Source: Xiphydria camelus (Eukaryota; Arthropoda; Insecta; Hymenoptera; Xiphydriidae). Taken from it: a stretch of 64,000 nucleotides of DNA. Of this stretch, positions 44,901 through 55,900 are shown piece after piece. The notes below the pieces were generated by a model. That model had not been told where the DNA came from, searched no databases, and saw only the letters and a list, made by a program, of their open reading frames with translations. The number at the start of each line of letters is the position of its first letter. The first letter of the stretch is position 1. Both the position numbers and the translations under genes were made by a program. The stretch covers positions 14,346,573 to 14,410,572 of the forward strand of contig OY783201.1 in the NCBI GenBank assembly GCA_963678675.1. The letters run 5' to 3'.

Positions 44901-47192
44901 GCTCGGATCACAAAACGGAATATGCTATCCTACATCGCTAAGCTCTTCGATCCACTAGGTCTCATGGGTCCTATGATTGTGAGAGCTAAACTTCTCCTAC
45001 AAAGATTATGGCAGTCTAATATTACTTGGGATGAGTCGGTGCCTCAGGACATACATACCGATTGGATGGAGTACTTGGATGAACTTAATCATCTCAGCGA
45101 CGTCATCATACCCAGATGCCTGGTACCGAGAGACACGAAAACTTGTCAACTACATGGATTCTGCGACGCAAGCGAAAAGGCTTACGGAGCGTGTATATAC
45201 CTGAGGACTACGGACAAGTATGGAGCTGTGAGATGCGGTTTAGTGTGCGCCAAATCAAGAGTCGCGCCGTTAAAAACCGTCTCACTTCCACGCCTAGAAC
45301 TGTGCGCCGCAGTCCTTTTGACACATCTAATGAAAACTACACGTGAAGCATTAGGACACCTTCAACTCGATAAACTAAAATATTGGTCAGATTCAGAGGT
45401 AACACTTCATTGGATAAGGACTTCACCACACACTTTAAAAACTTTTGAAGCTAACCGAGTGGCGGAGATACAAACCCACTCTGCATCTGAAGACTGGAGA
45501 CACGTTCCCTCTTCTCACAATCCTGCGGATCTTATCTCCCGTGGACAATCGGTCACACAGCTGACCACAAATAAACTTTGGTATTGCGGACCCACTTGGA
45601 TAACCGAAGAGGAAAGCTTCTAGCCGATATCTTCTGCAGTCGTCATAGAAGTACCGGAACAACGACTGACACTCACGCTCACAACTGGAGATTGCGAAGG
45701 GGACATACTTCGCAGATATTCTTCATGGAACACTCTAGTCCGAGTAGTTGCCTACTGCTTCCGATTTTTTAAGAAGCTACGGAAGGAGTCCGACCTAAAT
45801 GAATGCTTAACAACATTGGAAATTCAAGAGGCTACAATCCGAATCATCAAATTAACGCAACAGGAGATATTTAACAAGGAATTCCACGAGCTAAAAGATA
45901 AAGGTATAGTTAACCCGAAAAGTAAGCTATTACCGCTAAATCCATTTATCGGAGATCACGAATTAATCCGAGTAGGAGGACGTATAACTTTTTCGACACT
46001 AGCTTACGACGGTAGACACCCGGCTGTTCTACCTCGACAACATCATGTCACAACGCTAATTATTAATCATGAACATCAAAGACTTTGGCATGCAGGGACT
46101 CAGGCTACTTTGTATGCAATTAGACAACGCTATTGGATAATAGATGGAAGAAATACGGTACGACATCACCTTCGAAAATGTATCCGATGCTTCAGGGCTA
46201 ATCCTCCCAGCTCACAACATATCATGGGAAATTTACCGATGGAAAGGATTACCCAATCAAGACCGTTTTCAACCAGCGGAGTAGACTACTGCGGACCCTT
46301 TTTTATTAAGGAGAGAAAGTTCCGTAATCGAACTAAACGAAAGGTCTATGCTGTAGTCTTTGTTTGTTTCGCAACCAAGGTCGTGCACATCGAACTCGTG
46401 AGCGACCTAACCTCAGAGGGCTTCATAGCAGCTCTACGTAGATTCATCTCGAGAAGGGGATTCTGCAACACCTTATATTCGGACAACGCTACCAACTTCA
46501 TTGGAGCAAGGAGAGAGTTTATGGAAATCCAAGCTCTCTTGATGTCAGACGATCACAACAACATGCTAAGTACCGTCCTTGCCAATCAAGGTATTAATTG
46601 GAAATTCAGCCCTCCACGAGCCCCACATTTCGGAGGACTCTGGGAGGCTGCGGTAAAATCATTTAAACACCATATGGTTCGAGTCATCGGAGAGACGCTT
46701 TTCACCTATGAGGAGCTCTATACCTATTGCACGGAAATTGAGGCGATTCTCAATTCCCGCCCCTTGACGCCACTATCATCGGATCCTCATGACCTCCTAG
46801 TCTTGACTCCTAGTCACTTTTTAATCGGAGATACATTAATCAATGTTCCTGAATACAATTTTGTCGATAGTTCCTCAAACAGATTGTCTGCCTGGCAACA
46901 CACGCAGAAATTGAAACAACATTTCTGGCGTCGTTGGCATCGAGAGTACCTCAATGAGCTCAACCTCCGGACCAAGTGGCAGAAAGGAGCAGACGACATC
47001 AAAACGGGAACCATAGTTATACTCCACGAGGATAACACCCCGCCGATGTCTTGGCCTATCGGACGTGTCATCAAAACTTACCCCGGCAAGGATGGCATCG
47101 TACGAACCACAACAGTAAAGACAGCAGCCGGACAGTACGATCGTTGCGTTAGGAAACTAACTCCATTACCTTTAGAATCAACTACTATTTAA
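41969..47192 (+). pseudogene. pol: BEL/Pao Gag-Pol polyprotein with inactivated RT
   Basis: Gag starts with a DUF1759-type region (LPKLSLPTFNGSYDEWLDF) and zinc knuckles (CTHCKGDHRLYAC, CFNCLGNNHQTKDC). An aspartic protease follows (VRAVIDPGSQSNFM), then RT (GFYLPHHPVIKE, VRVVFDGSAKS, LSGDIEKMFRQ). At 44645 the text goes from TTTTATGTA straight to TCTTCTTACG. The expected two Asp codons of YVDD are missing and the frame shifts. RNase H and integrase follow (HRLWHAGTQATLYAIRQRYW, VDYCGPFF, YSDNATNF, APHFGGLWEAAVK). A second lesion is a TAG at 45621 in the same frame, probably from a Trp codon. The domain order PR-RT-RH-IN with these motifs is Pao-type. Confidence 0.9.
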
Positions 47193-47339
47193 TTAGGAAA
47201 CTAACTCCATTACCTTTAGAATCACCTACTATTTAATTAGGAAGCTAACACCATTAAATTTAGACGCATCCACGATTTCGTTAGATAACTTCGCTAACTT
47301 ATACATATTTTGAACGGCGACCGTTCAAGGCGGGCGGGA

Positions 47340-47879
47340 TGTTCAGTTTTCTATTTCGGGAAGAACGACAGCAGAATTTACCTTCCTTTCTCGTGAGACT
47401 CAGGTCGGCTACCTGATCGGACTTGGCCGGCCCCGGTTAACTCAACCTCCCCTCATTGCATTACGATCGAAAGGAATGCAGGAAAAGCGGACCCTGGCCA
47501 ATGCAGGTACAAGTCGCCGAAGCGTCGAAGCACCAGATGTGCACAACGGGACTCTTACCGTGAAGCACAAAGAAACTATGTAGCGTCTTCCCTGTTACCA
47601 ACCCGCTCCTCGGAGCCAAGCGGTCATTCGTAAACCATCACTCACGGAGAGAGGCGGTTCGGGTTAGAGCTACGCGTTATTAATATTTCAATTTAGCCAC
47701 GTGATTTTTGCCAGTTAAACTTAGCCTTACCACATCATTGTATCCGTCATGTGTATATTTCGGGAATAAATATAACATTAAAATTCAGGGTTCTATAGAA
47801 TATCCTTTCCAGGATTCTTTAGAAAATCTCCTTAAAAACGCTTAGGGAGATACGACTCCGACAGACGGGGTATTGAACA
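47340..47879 (+). repeat. BEL 3' LTR
   Basis: 540 bp repeat of 41323-41862. It is preceded by a purine-rich tract (aaggcgggcggga) that serves as the polypurine tract. Confidence 0.93.
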
Positions 47880-48166
47880 GCTCCAAAAAATCGAATTTTT
47901 TTTTTGACTAAATCTCTTCCTAAACTATCCAAGAATGTGTCTCTAAAATTGCAGAACAAAATTCGGAATATTTTCGGAGATACAGAAGAAATAGTGAGAG
48001 CAAGCGTCGAGGAGGTATCCGAGCGGCCGGACCGCCCGGAGCGCGCGTGCTCCGCCCCTCGATCTATTATGTATATATGAGCTGGCAACGTCGGCTCAAA
48101 CAGAGCTACATTTTGCTTTACGGTTCAGTTTTAATTTGTCTCTCAGTACGTGAGCATCTTAAAAAT

Positions 48167-49910
48167 ATGGAGACCTATCCGAAAACGAACAAATCTGCGA
48201 GTGAGCGTAGTGGAAGGCCACGGAAGCGCAAATTCCACGGCAATCAATTTTTGAATGTTTCTTCATCGGACGATGGAGAAGCTAATACCAGCCGCAGTGA
48301 GCAGAAATTGGCATCGGCGACTACGGACGGCGTTATAGTTTATCCGTCTCATTGTTACCGCATAATCGAGTTTGTGTCTGTGTTTTTAGCAATTTCGGAG
48401 TTAGTTATTTGCAATTTGTGTAAGCAAAGAATAACGTTCGCCGAAAGCAACCATCGAGGTTTAGGATTTAAAATTATTTTGTCGTGTCGCTGCGGTAAAC
48501 GAGAAATCTAATCCGGACCGTTGATTCACACCGGCTACGAAATCAACAGAAGAATTGTGTTCGTCATGAGGCTTTTGGGTGTCGCACGAGAAGGCATAAA
48601 CATTTTTTGTGGTCTTCTGGATTTATCTCAAGGCATAGGCTTAGCAAAATCGACGTATGACAAAACCGTGGAACATCTGTATACAGCATCGAAAACGATG
48701 TTTAAAAGTGCGTGCAAAAGTGCTGTCGAAGAGGAAAAACAACTAAATGTGCAAAATGAAAGACCAGCTGACCATTTGACAGTTTCGGGCGATGGATCGT
48801 GGAAGAAACGTGGATTCACTTCTCTGTACGGTGTAACTACACTTATTGGCTACTACAGTGGCAAAGTGATTGATCTCGATGTTAAAAGCGGATATTGTCA
48901 TACCTGTACTCTCAAGAAAAATACGTTGAACGACGACGAGTATGAAGAATGGTATGAAACCCATAAAGAAAGTTGTTCTTCGAATCACGCAGGCTCCGCC
49001 GGAAAGATGGAAGTTGATTCGATCACCGAAATGTTCTCAAGATCCATCGAGAAATTTGGAGTAATGTATAGCAATTATATTGGCGACGGCGACTCCAAAA
49101 CATTTCTTGGCATCGTGAAGAATAATCCATACGGCGACAAGTGTACAGTGACTAAAAACGAGTGCGTGGGACACGTACAAAAGCGCATGGGTACTCGTCT
49201 CCGTAACAAGAGAAAAGAACAGAAACTCGGTGGAAGAAAGCGGCTCACAGAGACTGTAATAAAGAAACTAACAATGTATTACGGTCTCGCGATTCGAAGA
49301 AATTTAAACTCTGTAGAAGGTATGAGAAGTGCAATAATGGCGACACTTGATCATTATTGCTCTACAGATAAATTGCCTCGCCACGACAACTGCCCCGAAG
49401 GCGCCGAAAGCTGGTGTGAATAGCGCAAAGCAGAAGCAAAAAATACTTTGGCTGATGTTAAACATCCACCGCGCCTAATTGACGACGATATTGAAAAACA
49501 TATTCGTCCTATATACGAGGAATTATCAAAGGACGATTTATTAACAAGGTGCATGGGTGGACACACGCAGAATGCTAACGAGTCATTTAATTCAACCGTA
49601 TGGCGCATGACGCCCAAACACCTTCATTCGGGGATTAAAATAGTTGACTGCTGCTTTCATCGCTGGAGGGATGTTTAATGAAGGCTACAGTGCAGTATTA
49701 AAGACTATGCACTTATTAGACTTCAAAATTGGGCTCCAGTGCAAAAATTGTTGCGATAAAGCGAACGAGGAGCGCATCATGCGTCAAAACAGGCGCGCCT
49801 CATTGGCGACCAAAGAGGCCAGAACAGCCCGTCGAATGGAGCAATTGGCCGAAAACCAATTTTTTGAAGAGTCTGAAGGGCAGTTATATGGAGCAGGAAT
49901 CGCTGATTAG
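48167..49910 (+). pseudogene. Transposase of the TTAA element, three lesions
   Basis: The frame starts METYPKTNKSASERSGRPRK, with a short zinc ribbon (CNLCKQ ... CRCGK). It then has the catalytic-like blocks SGDGSWKKRGF, SNHAGSAGKMEVDSI, IGDGDSKTFLG and NECVGHVQKRMGTRLRN, and HTQNANESFNSTVW. The lesions are a TAA at 48509, a TAG at 49421 (between WCE and RKAEA, where Trp is expected) and a frameshift near 49645. After that the last 80 codons (TAAFIAGGMFNEGYSA) run in another frame. It is homologous to the intact gene at 34980. Family naming is as discussed there. Confidence 0.82.
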
Positions 49911-50991
49911 CATATTAATAGGGTAAGTTCAAGAAATTTACGATTTTTTGTGAACGAAAACTTTGACACGCGATTTCTCGGATTTCCATTTTGATGATTT
50001 TTTCAAATTGGCGGGCAAGATAAGAAAAAAAGTAAACGTTCTATCTCGAAACGAGTCAAAATGCGTTGTATTCGGGATTAAATTCTCTTTTAGGTGAACC
50101 TAAAATACCTTAAGAAAGTTAACATTAACCCGGTTTTTAAACGATCTAAAGTGAATTTTTTTTAAATGCATTTTTTTTTAATCTGCGAAAAATTGTTGAA
50201 TTTTTCACTTTTTGTTGAATTTTCTTGGTTCACCTAGGAATTACACTATTGAAAATTAAAAATTTCTTTCGGTTTTTTGTTTCAGATGAAAACTGCGACC
50301 TGCATCTTGCCAGCCACACAGAAAGTGCACACTCGAGGCGCCTCCGTAAATTTCATGAAACATGAAGAATATCTTATGTATGATAATAAAAAATTTTGAG
50401 AAGACTCTTCAAATATATAAGAATAAACCCTAAAAGTTTCATTTTAATCAGACATTTCTTTCCTTCCCAATAAAATCCTCGAAAATATCGATTTTTTGAA
50501 GCCTCTAAAGCAGGCTCCCCCCTTAAACGAAAATCTACTGGCCGACCAAGGACAGTAAGAACAGCGGAAAATGTGAATGCAGTCAGAGTCTCCATAGAGC
50601 AGTCTCCCAGACGTTCAGCGCGTAAGCATGCAGCTGCGCTGGGAATGTCGGATCGAAATGTTCGGAGAATTTCTTTCTTTGGGGATACCTGAAATCAAGA
50701 GTTTTTAGACATCGACCACAGAACTTGGAAGGATTAAAGGAAGCCATAAGACAAGAAATTGCCGCGATTCCGCAAGAAATGATCCTTAGAGTAATGGCAC
50801 GCTTCCGTGAAAACCTTCAAAAGTGTATCGACAATAATGGCCGTCATTTAAGAGATGTAATTTTTCAAACATAACGTTTCAAAATGGCATGATATGTAGT
50901 TTCCAAAAATAAAAAACTTTTTTCTTTGCTTTGTGTGGTTTGATTTTTATTGACATCCCAAATAGTGTCTATAATTTTGCCGCACCCTGTA

Positions 50992-51861
50992 TTATATCAG
51001 TCTTTTCTATGTGTAATGTGATAGGGTTGGGGGGTTGAGGGAATTTCAGTTTTAATGGTTATATACTTAGGTTATATACTCCTAGGTTACAGGGTTGGGA
51101 GTTAAGGAAGTTGCATGTGACCCAATGCTGTATTGAAATAGCGAAAGTACCTAGTTTCAATCATAGATATCTCAATGACGAAAAATGATATACAAAATTT
51201 AGAGGCATGGTTTTAAAGGGTAAGAGTGCTGCTTTAAAAAGGCGTCATCCGTTTCAAAAAAAATTTATTCGCGATGATACATAACCCCGAATTTAGCAGA
51301 AAAGCGTGTTTTTCGCACTTTTAGGTTAGGATATCTCGAAAACCTGACGTATAGGGTTAAATCTGAAGCCACACAGATTCGGATTCAGCATATCAAAATC
51401 CTTCGGGAACACAAGGTCCCGTTTCTGGGTCAGAAATTTGTCGGCCTGTGTAATCATTGAAAAATGTCACTAACTCTCCGTCTATTCTAGTTTACGAATG
51501 TTCGTCACTTTTTGCTTTCAGATGAAATCCGAATGAGAATTTTTTGTCACCGTAAAAGTCTTTCATAATACACCTTGCCGGATTCAATGGCCAATAACTT
51601 GTAAATAACACAATATTTTTAAGTTTTTCTTTTTGATAAATTTTGTTAAAAAGGTTCGTATTTGTAATAACATTTTATAAATGAGTGTTAAATAAATGAA
51701 TATGAAAAAAATTATTGAAAATAATACTTCTTTTCAGGCCGTCTAGGTGTATGTAGTACCTCAAAGAGGAAGCAAAAGTTATTGGCAAATCGGATACCGG
51801 TTTTTAAACACTTGGGGAATTTCATCGAAGAATGATTATTTTTTATCACTTCTACAAATTA
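50992..51861. repeat. Right arm of the outer foldback element
   Basis: This arm is free of large insertions and so shows the original state of the left arm. It contains the empty sites of both the gag-bearing TIR element and the R1-like element around 51450-51470 (gtcggcctgtgtaatcattg). No gene is present. Confidence 0.75.
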
Positions 51862-52929
51862 CCCACCATTAATTCACAAATTCACGATTTCGAGGTTAGG
51901 CGCTTCGATCTCCCGAATTGACAGTTATCGGGAAATCAGATGTTTCAGACTTTTCGCTCTCACGCAGCGCACTCTTCTGAAGCCAACTCTCTATCAAAGA
52001 CTCGACCGTCGGCAAACACTGCCGAAGTCAAATTTCAAGGTATCGGCACTTGAGCGGTTCGCCCTCGGACATACGGTACTATGTAAGTAGACTGTTGCTC
52101 CAGGAATACCAATAGAGTCAAGCGAGTTTCGCACTAACTCGACTTTCTGTCACTCTCTTCTTCCCTCACGATTTGATTCGAAGATATTTTTGACTCAAAC
52201 GCGGCAAACACGTTGCATCCTATATACATTTACACAATCAGGCACAAAAAAACGAGATGGATATATAAAAGAAATCCACTGAATATGTTGATTCGGCTCA
52301 ATCTTAGCCTACTCGTTTATAAAATTCATTACACAGCGTATAAATAAATCGAGTTATTTACAGAGTATTAGAAATGCATGACCATCGCGCGTATCGCGGT
52401 CGTACGTGTACAACTTAAGAACCCCTCTTCAAGTCGTTCATCGTCATTTTTTCCCTCTATTCTACCGACTTACCTCGCATTCTCCTCTGTGTCTCGGCAT
52501 GATCCAACGACATATTTCTCGTAGCTACTTTGTTTCTCTGCAAAAATTCCTCAAAAAAGTGGCCCCTTTGTGCGTTAGTCAAGCTTGATATGTTAAGTAG
52601 CGACGACATTTGGTTCGCGCCAATGCCGTCGCGCGTAAGTCCCGTGAAAACATCGGAAATGTTACTGGATGACTTCGCGACTTCTCGGCAAATTGGGAAG
52701 TTCGCGAAATCAACCGACTAGTTATTCGTTAATTGGTCCATAAGGTTATGCCGACTGACGGCCGGTAGCTGAAAATTCCTGCATCTGTACCACAACGACG
52801 TGCTGTTTAGTTTAGCTGCCATCGCGCGCAGTTCACACTCTTCGTCATACGAAGAATGCGATCGACTGCGCAACGCTCGGCGCAGCTTACAGTTCCCGCA
52901 CTGCCGAAATCGTGAGCCATCGAGTGGAT
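51862..52929. other. Intergenic DNA downstream of the SLC12A8-like gene
   Basis: No exon or element boundary is found. At 51905-51945 a copy of the repeat seen at 415-455 occurs (cgatctcccgaattgacag, tatcgggaaatca). The rest up to 52929 would be the 3' UTR and flank of the minus-strand gene. The short frames at 52406, 52530 and 52718 are not supported. Confidence 0.5.
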
Positions 52930-55900
52930 TCAATCTACGTAGTGACCCATGACGGTAGAAGTTTGATGATACCTTCGTCGCCCGGCGAAGTCTTCGTTCT
53001 CTTCGTTAAGCTGGGCCGCGCGAGTTTCCACTTCCGGCGCGGCCGGCGTCACCACGATCTGCTCGTAGTCGTAAACTTTCCTCCTAAAAAGAAGTGCGTA
53101 CGGTCGAGGATTTCATGTCGAGTGCGGAATTGAGTTATAATACGCGTAAACGAAGGCCCACTTACCCGACGAGCCGAAGCAGAGAATTCTTCAGCCACTT
53201 GAATACTTTAAATTCGGCTGCGATGCCGGGCTTCACGGCGGGGTTTGCGTGTCCCACGTAGAACCAGACGAGGAAAACCGCGACGACATTGAGAATTGCG
53301 TAGCCCCAATGTACCAGAAACATGATGAGTATCTTCACCAGAGCCTGCGACAAAATTTCGCGATTGAAGGTTACTCCACTGCGGTTCGTATGAATCGCTT
53401 CCAATACGGGGAAACTTACCCCAAATAGAGAGAACCATCGATTGCAAAGAGGACTATACCAATTGCCAAGTTTGTTGTGTATGTGAGGCCTCTGCACGGC
53501 GATGTTACCGTTCGCGCTGCCGTTCTCCTCGACACTGGGCGATGAGTCCACGTGACTCGTGCTCTCCGACACGCTCGGGTTTCTCTGTCGATAAATATCT
53601 CGTCGTATTCGGACGCACGCGAAAGGCTACGGTATCACTGGGGAATTCGGTACACAGGGTGTCTAGCGATTAGGGGGGTAATAAATTTCCATGATATTTC
53701 CATGATCGCGTATCTATAATATTCTAAATGTTTATACAGAATTTTCTCAGGATGGCTGCAAAAACTTGATCATAGAATTCCCTAACGATGCCCTGACTTT
53801 TCCTTCACTTTTCTTTGACTACTTCAGATTAAATTTCGTAAGCATTCCCTGGTATTTTTGTTAATATTAGGAATGTTGTATATTCAAATCAACAAAGCTA
53901 TAAATAATTATAACACAAGAAGACGAGATTGCAAAAATATTTATACGCTAAGAAAGTAACGTTGATGGTAGATATCTTCATTTTAGTCAATGGGAAACAC
54001 GTGTACTATTACTGGAGATATCTGAGCAGCAGCGCATACTCCATTATGAAATGTATTAACGGTGATTAACGGTGAAATTTCGAGAAGTTCACTGTACTTC
54101 TTTATAATTTCTAGTAAAAAATCAAAATTCCCTGACATTTGCCTGACTTTTTTCTGATTCCTTGGTCTGTAGCCACCTTGTTTCTACTGAAATAATAGTA
54201 TCTTATGTCATAAGGCGGAAATCTGAGGTTTTTTCAGACTGTGTTTAATTATTTAGGTCATAACACGAGGCATGGTTTGCCTCGTCCCCTCACCATGCCT
54301 CATGCTACGAACTAAACAGTCTTAAAAATCCGAGGATTTCAGCCGAATGACATACTATTTTTCCTCACGAATGCCCATTTCTCAAAACAAAACAAACAGA
54401 AGTATACACGGCTCATTTCACGTTGCGTTTATCAGTTTGGAGAAAGGACCCACCGGACTAAACAATCTTTTGACTGCCTGCGGACTCCCGGTCGATGTCA
54501 CGCAGGAAAAACGCCATCTTACGGTCTAAAAATAGGCTGGAAAAGGCCTCGAAATGGGCATGACTGAGGAAAAAGTAAGTTTTTGTTTCACTAATACCAG
54601 GAGTAATTCTCACTGTTCTTTGCCATTGATCTCATTCGCGGACATTAACGCGAAGCTTATTGACCACACTTATAACGTATCTGGCATCTAGAGATCTTTT
54701 CAGGGTTACCACAAATTTTAATTTTAAAAATTCTCTAACTTCTCCAGATTACTCAGAGCATTGATCGCCTTCTTCCATACCAATTTAATTAATTCGTAAA
54801 AACATTTCGGAAGAGTGAGAGAAACATTTATTAACAGTCTGTGGAATATAATATTGGGTCTATGCATAATTCCGTAGCGAAATCCCGACAGATGTCGTTC
54901 GCAGTTGTTTTTCCGCTCTCACATGTATCAAAAGTATGAAGTGTCGTACATTAAATGAGTGCTGAAATTTGTGCCGACATTTTAAGAAAGTATTCGTCGA
55001 GATCCGTGACGTATACGAAGTTTAATTATATTTTGAACATGGAAGGAAAAAACGTGTATTTTCGGTGAATTTCGCTTTTTTATTTCCGAAAAGGCAAAAA
55101 CGTATCGCAAACCCAGAAAAAAATGTGCGCCGTGTATGGGGAGAATGCCGTAAGCGAAAGTGTGTGTCGGAAGTGGTTTGCGAAATTTCGTTGCGGAGAT
55201 TTTAATCTCGAAGATGCTCCACGCTCTGGTCAGCCAGTCATTACTGATGTCGATCAAATTAAGGCTTTAATCGACTCCGACCGGCATTTGACGACTACAG
55301 AGATCGGACGTAACCTCAACATTAATCAATCAACTGTTTCGAGGCATTCACGGAAGCTTGTGATGGTAAATAAGTTTGATGTTTTGGTGCTGCACAAACT
55401 GAGCGAAAAGAATTTAATGGACCGAATTTCTGCTTGCGACTCGCTGCTCAAACGCCATCAAAATGAACCATTTTTAAAGCAGATGATTACTGGCGATGAA
55501 AGGTGGATTGTCTACAACATTATCAGCCGAAAAGGATCATAGTCGAAGCGCGGAAAGGTTCCTCAAACGGTCGCAAAGGCAGGATTACACCCGAAGAAAG
55601 TCATGCTCAGTATCTGGTGGGATTATAAAGGAGTCGTCTATTATGAGCTGCTGCCACCCAACAAAATGATTGATTTCACCAAGTACTGCTTACGACTGAC
55701 TAAATTAAAGCAAACAATTGATCAGAAACGGCTCGAATTGGCGAACAGAAAGGGCGTTGTGTTCCACCAGGACAACGCTAGGCTACACGTTTCTCTGGTG
55801 ACTCGACAAAAATTATTGCGGTTTGGGTGAGATGTTTTGGTGCACCCACTGTATAGTCCGGACCTAGTACCTTTAGACTTTCACGTGTTCCGGGCGCTAC

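Larger units (their letters stand above)
41323..47879 (+). mobile_element. BEL/Pao LTR retrotransposon
   Basis: A 6,557 bp element with two 540 bp LTRs (TG...CA) that differ at about three positions. It is flanked by a 5 bp duplication with one mismatch (gcttc and gctcc) inside the left TIR of the TTAA element. One long Gag-Pol frame is interrupted by a frameshift at 44645 and a stop at 45621. The LTR similarity indicates a fairly recent insertion. Confidence 0.92.
41298..50522. mobile_element. TTAA-target DNA transposon, split by a BEL element
   Basis: A perfect 25 bp TIR (ggggggagcctgctttagag plus gcttc) lies at 41298-41322 and, inverted, at 50498-50522. It is flanked by ttaa on both sides (41294-41297 and 50523-50526) inside the mariner HTH coding sequence. 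Without the BEL insertion it is about 2.66 kb. It encodes one transposase of the same family as the gene at 34980. A TTAA target fits Kolobok or piggyBac, and the protein is not a piggyBac transposase. Confidence 0.88.
41172..50872 (+). pseudogene. DUF4817-type mariner transposase, split and internally deleted
   Basis: The N-terminal helix-turn-helix part lies at 41172-41297 (ATQRAFRNRFNVGRHSAVP, ILRWVLNYRKTGSALK). It resumes after the nested element at 50527 (RKSTGRPRTVRTAENVNAV, SPRRSARKHAAALGMSDRNV). The frame then jumps near 50680 directly to the C-terminus (LWGYLKSRVFRHRPQNLE ... RFRENLQKCIDNNGRHL). The whole DDE catalytic core is missing, so this copy was already non-autonomous before the TTAA element landed. 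The family is widespread in insects. Its HTH domain is called DUF4817. Confidence 0.78.
32755..50991. mobile_element. DUF4817-type Tc1/mariner relic split by two large insertions
   Basis: The left TIR tacagggtgcggcaaaat (followed by atagacactattt) is answered inverted at 50950-50991. Between them lie the Harbinger element (to about 41168), a fragment of the transposase HTH, the TTAA element (41298-50522) and the transposase C-terminus. TA flanks fit the superfamily. The element's own 5' part is nearly gone: only about 40 bp of TIR precede foreign sequence. Confidence 0.75.
15683..51861. mobile_element. Outer foldback-type element hosting the whole transposon nest
   Basis: The left end taatttgtagaag plus the following cttcgatgaaattcccca is answered inverted at the right end (51780-51861). 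The arms also share ctacatacacctag, agtgacatttttca and a long inner part: 32388-32750 is the inverted complement of about 51060-51480 (ttaaccctata, ggttttcgagatatcctaac, gataccaa-type words). Without its insertions it would be about 1.9 kb with arms of roughly 0.9-1 kb. All elements from 16304 to 50991 lie inside it. The exact ends are uncertain. Confidence 0.7.
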
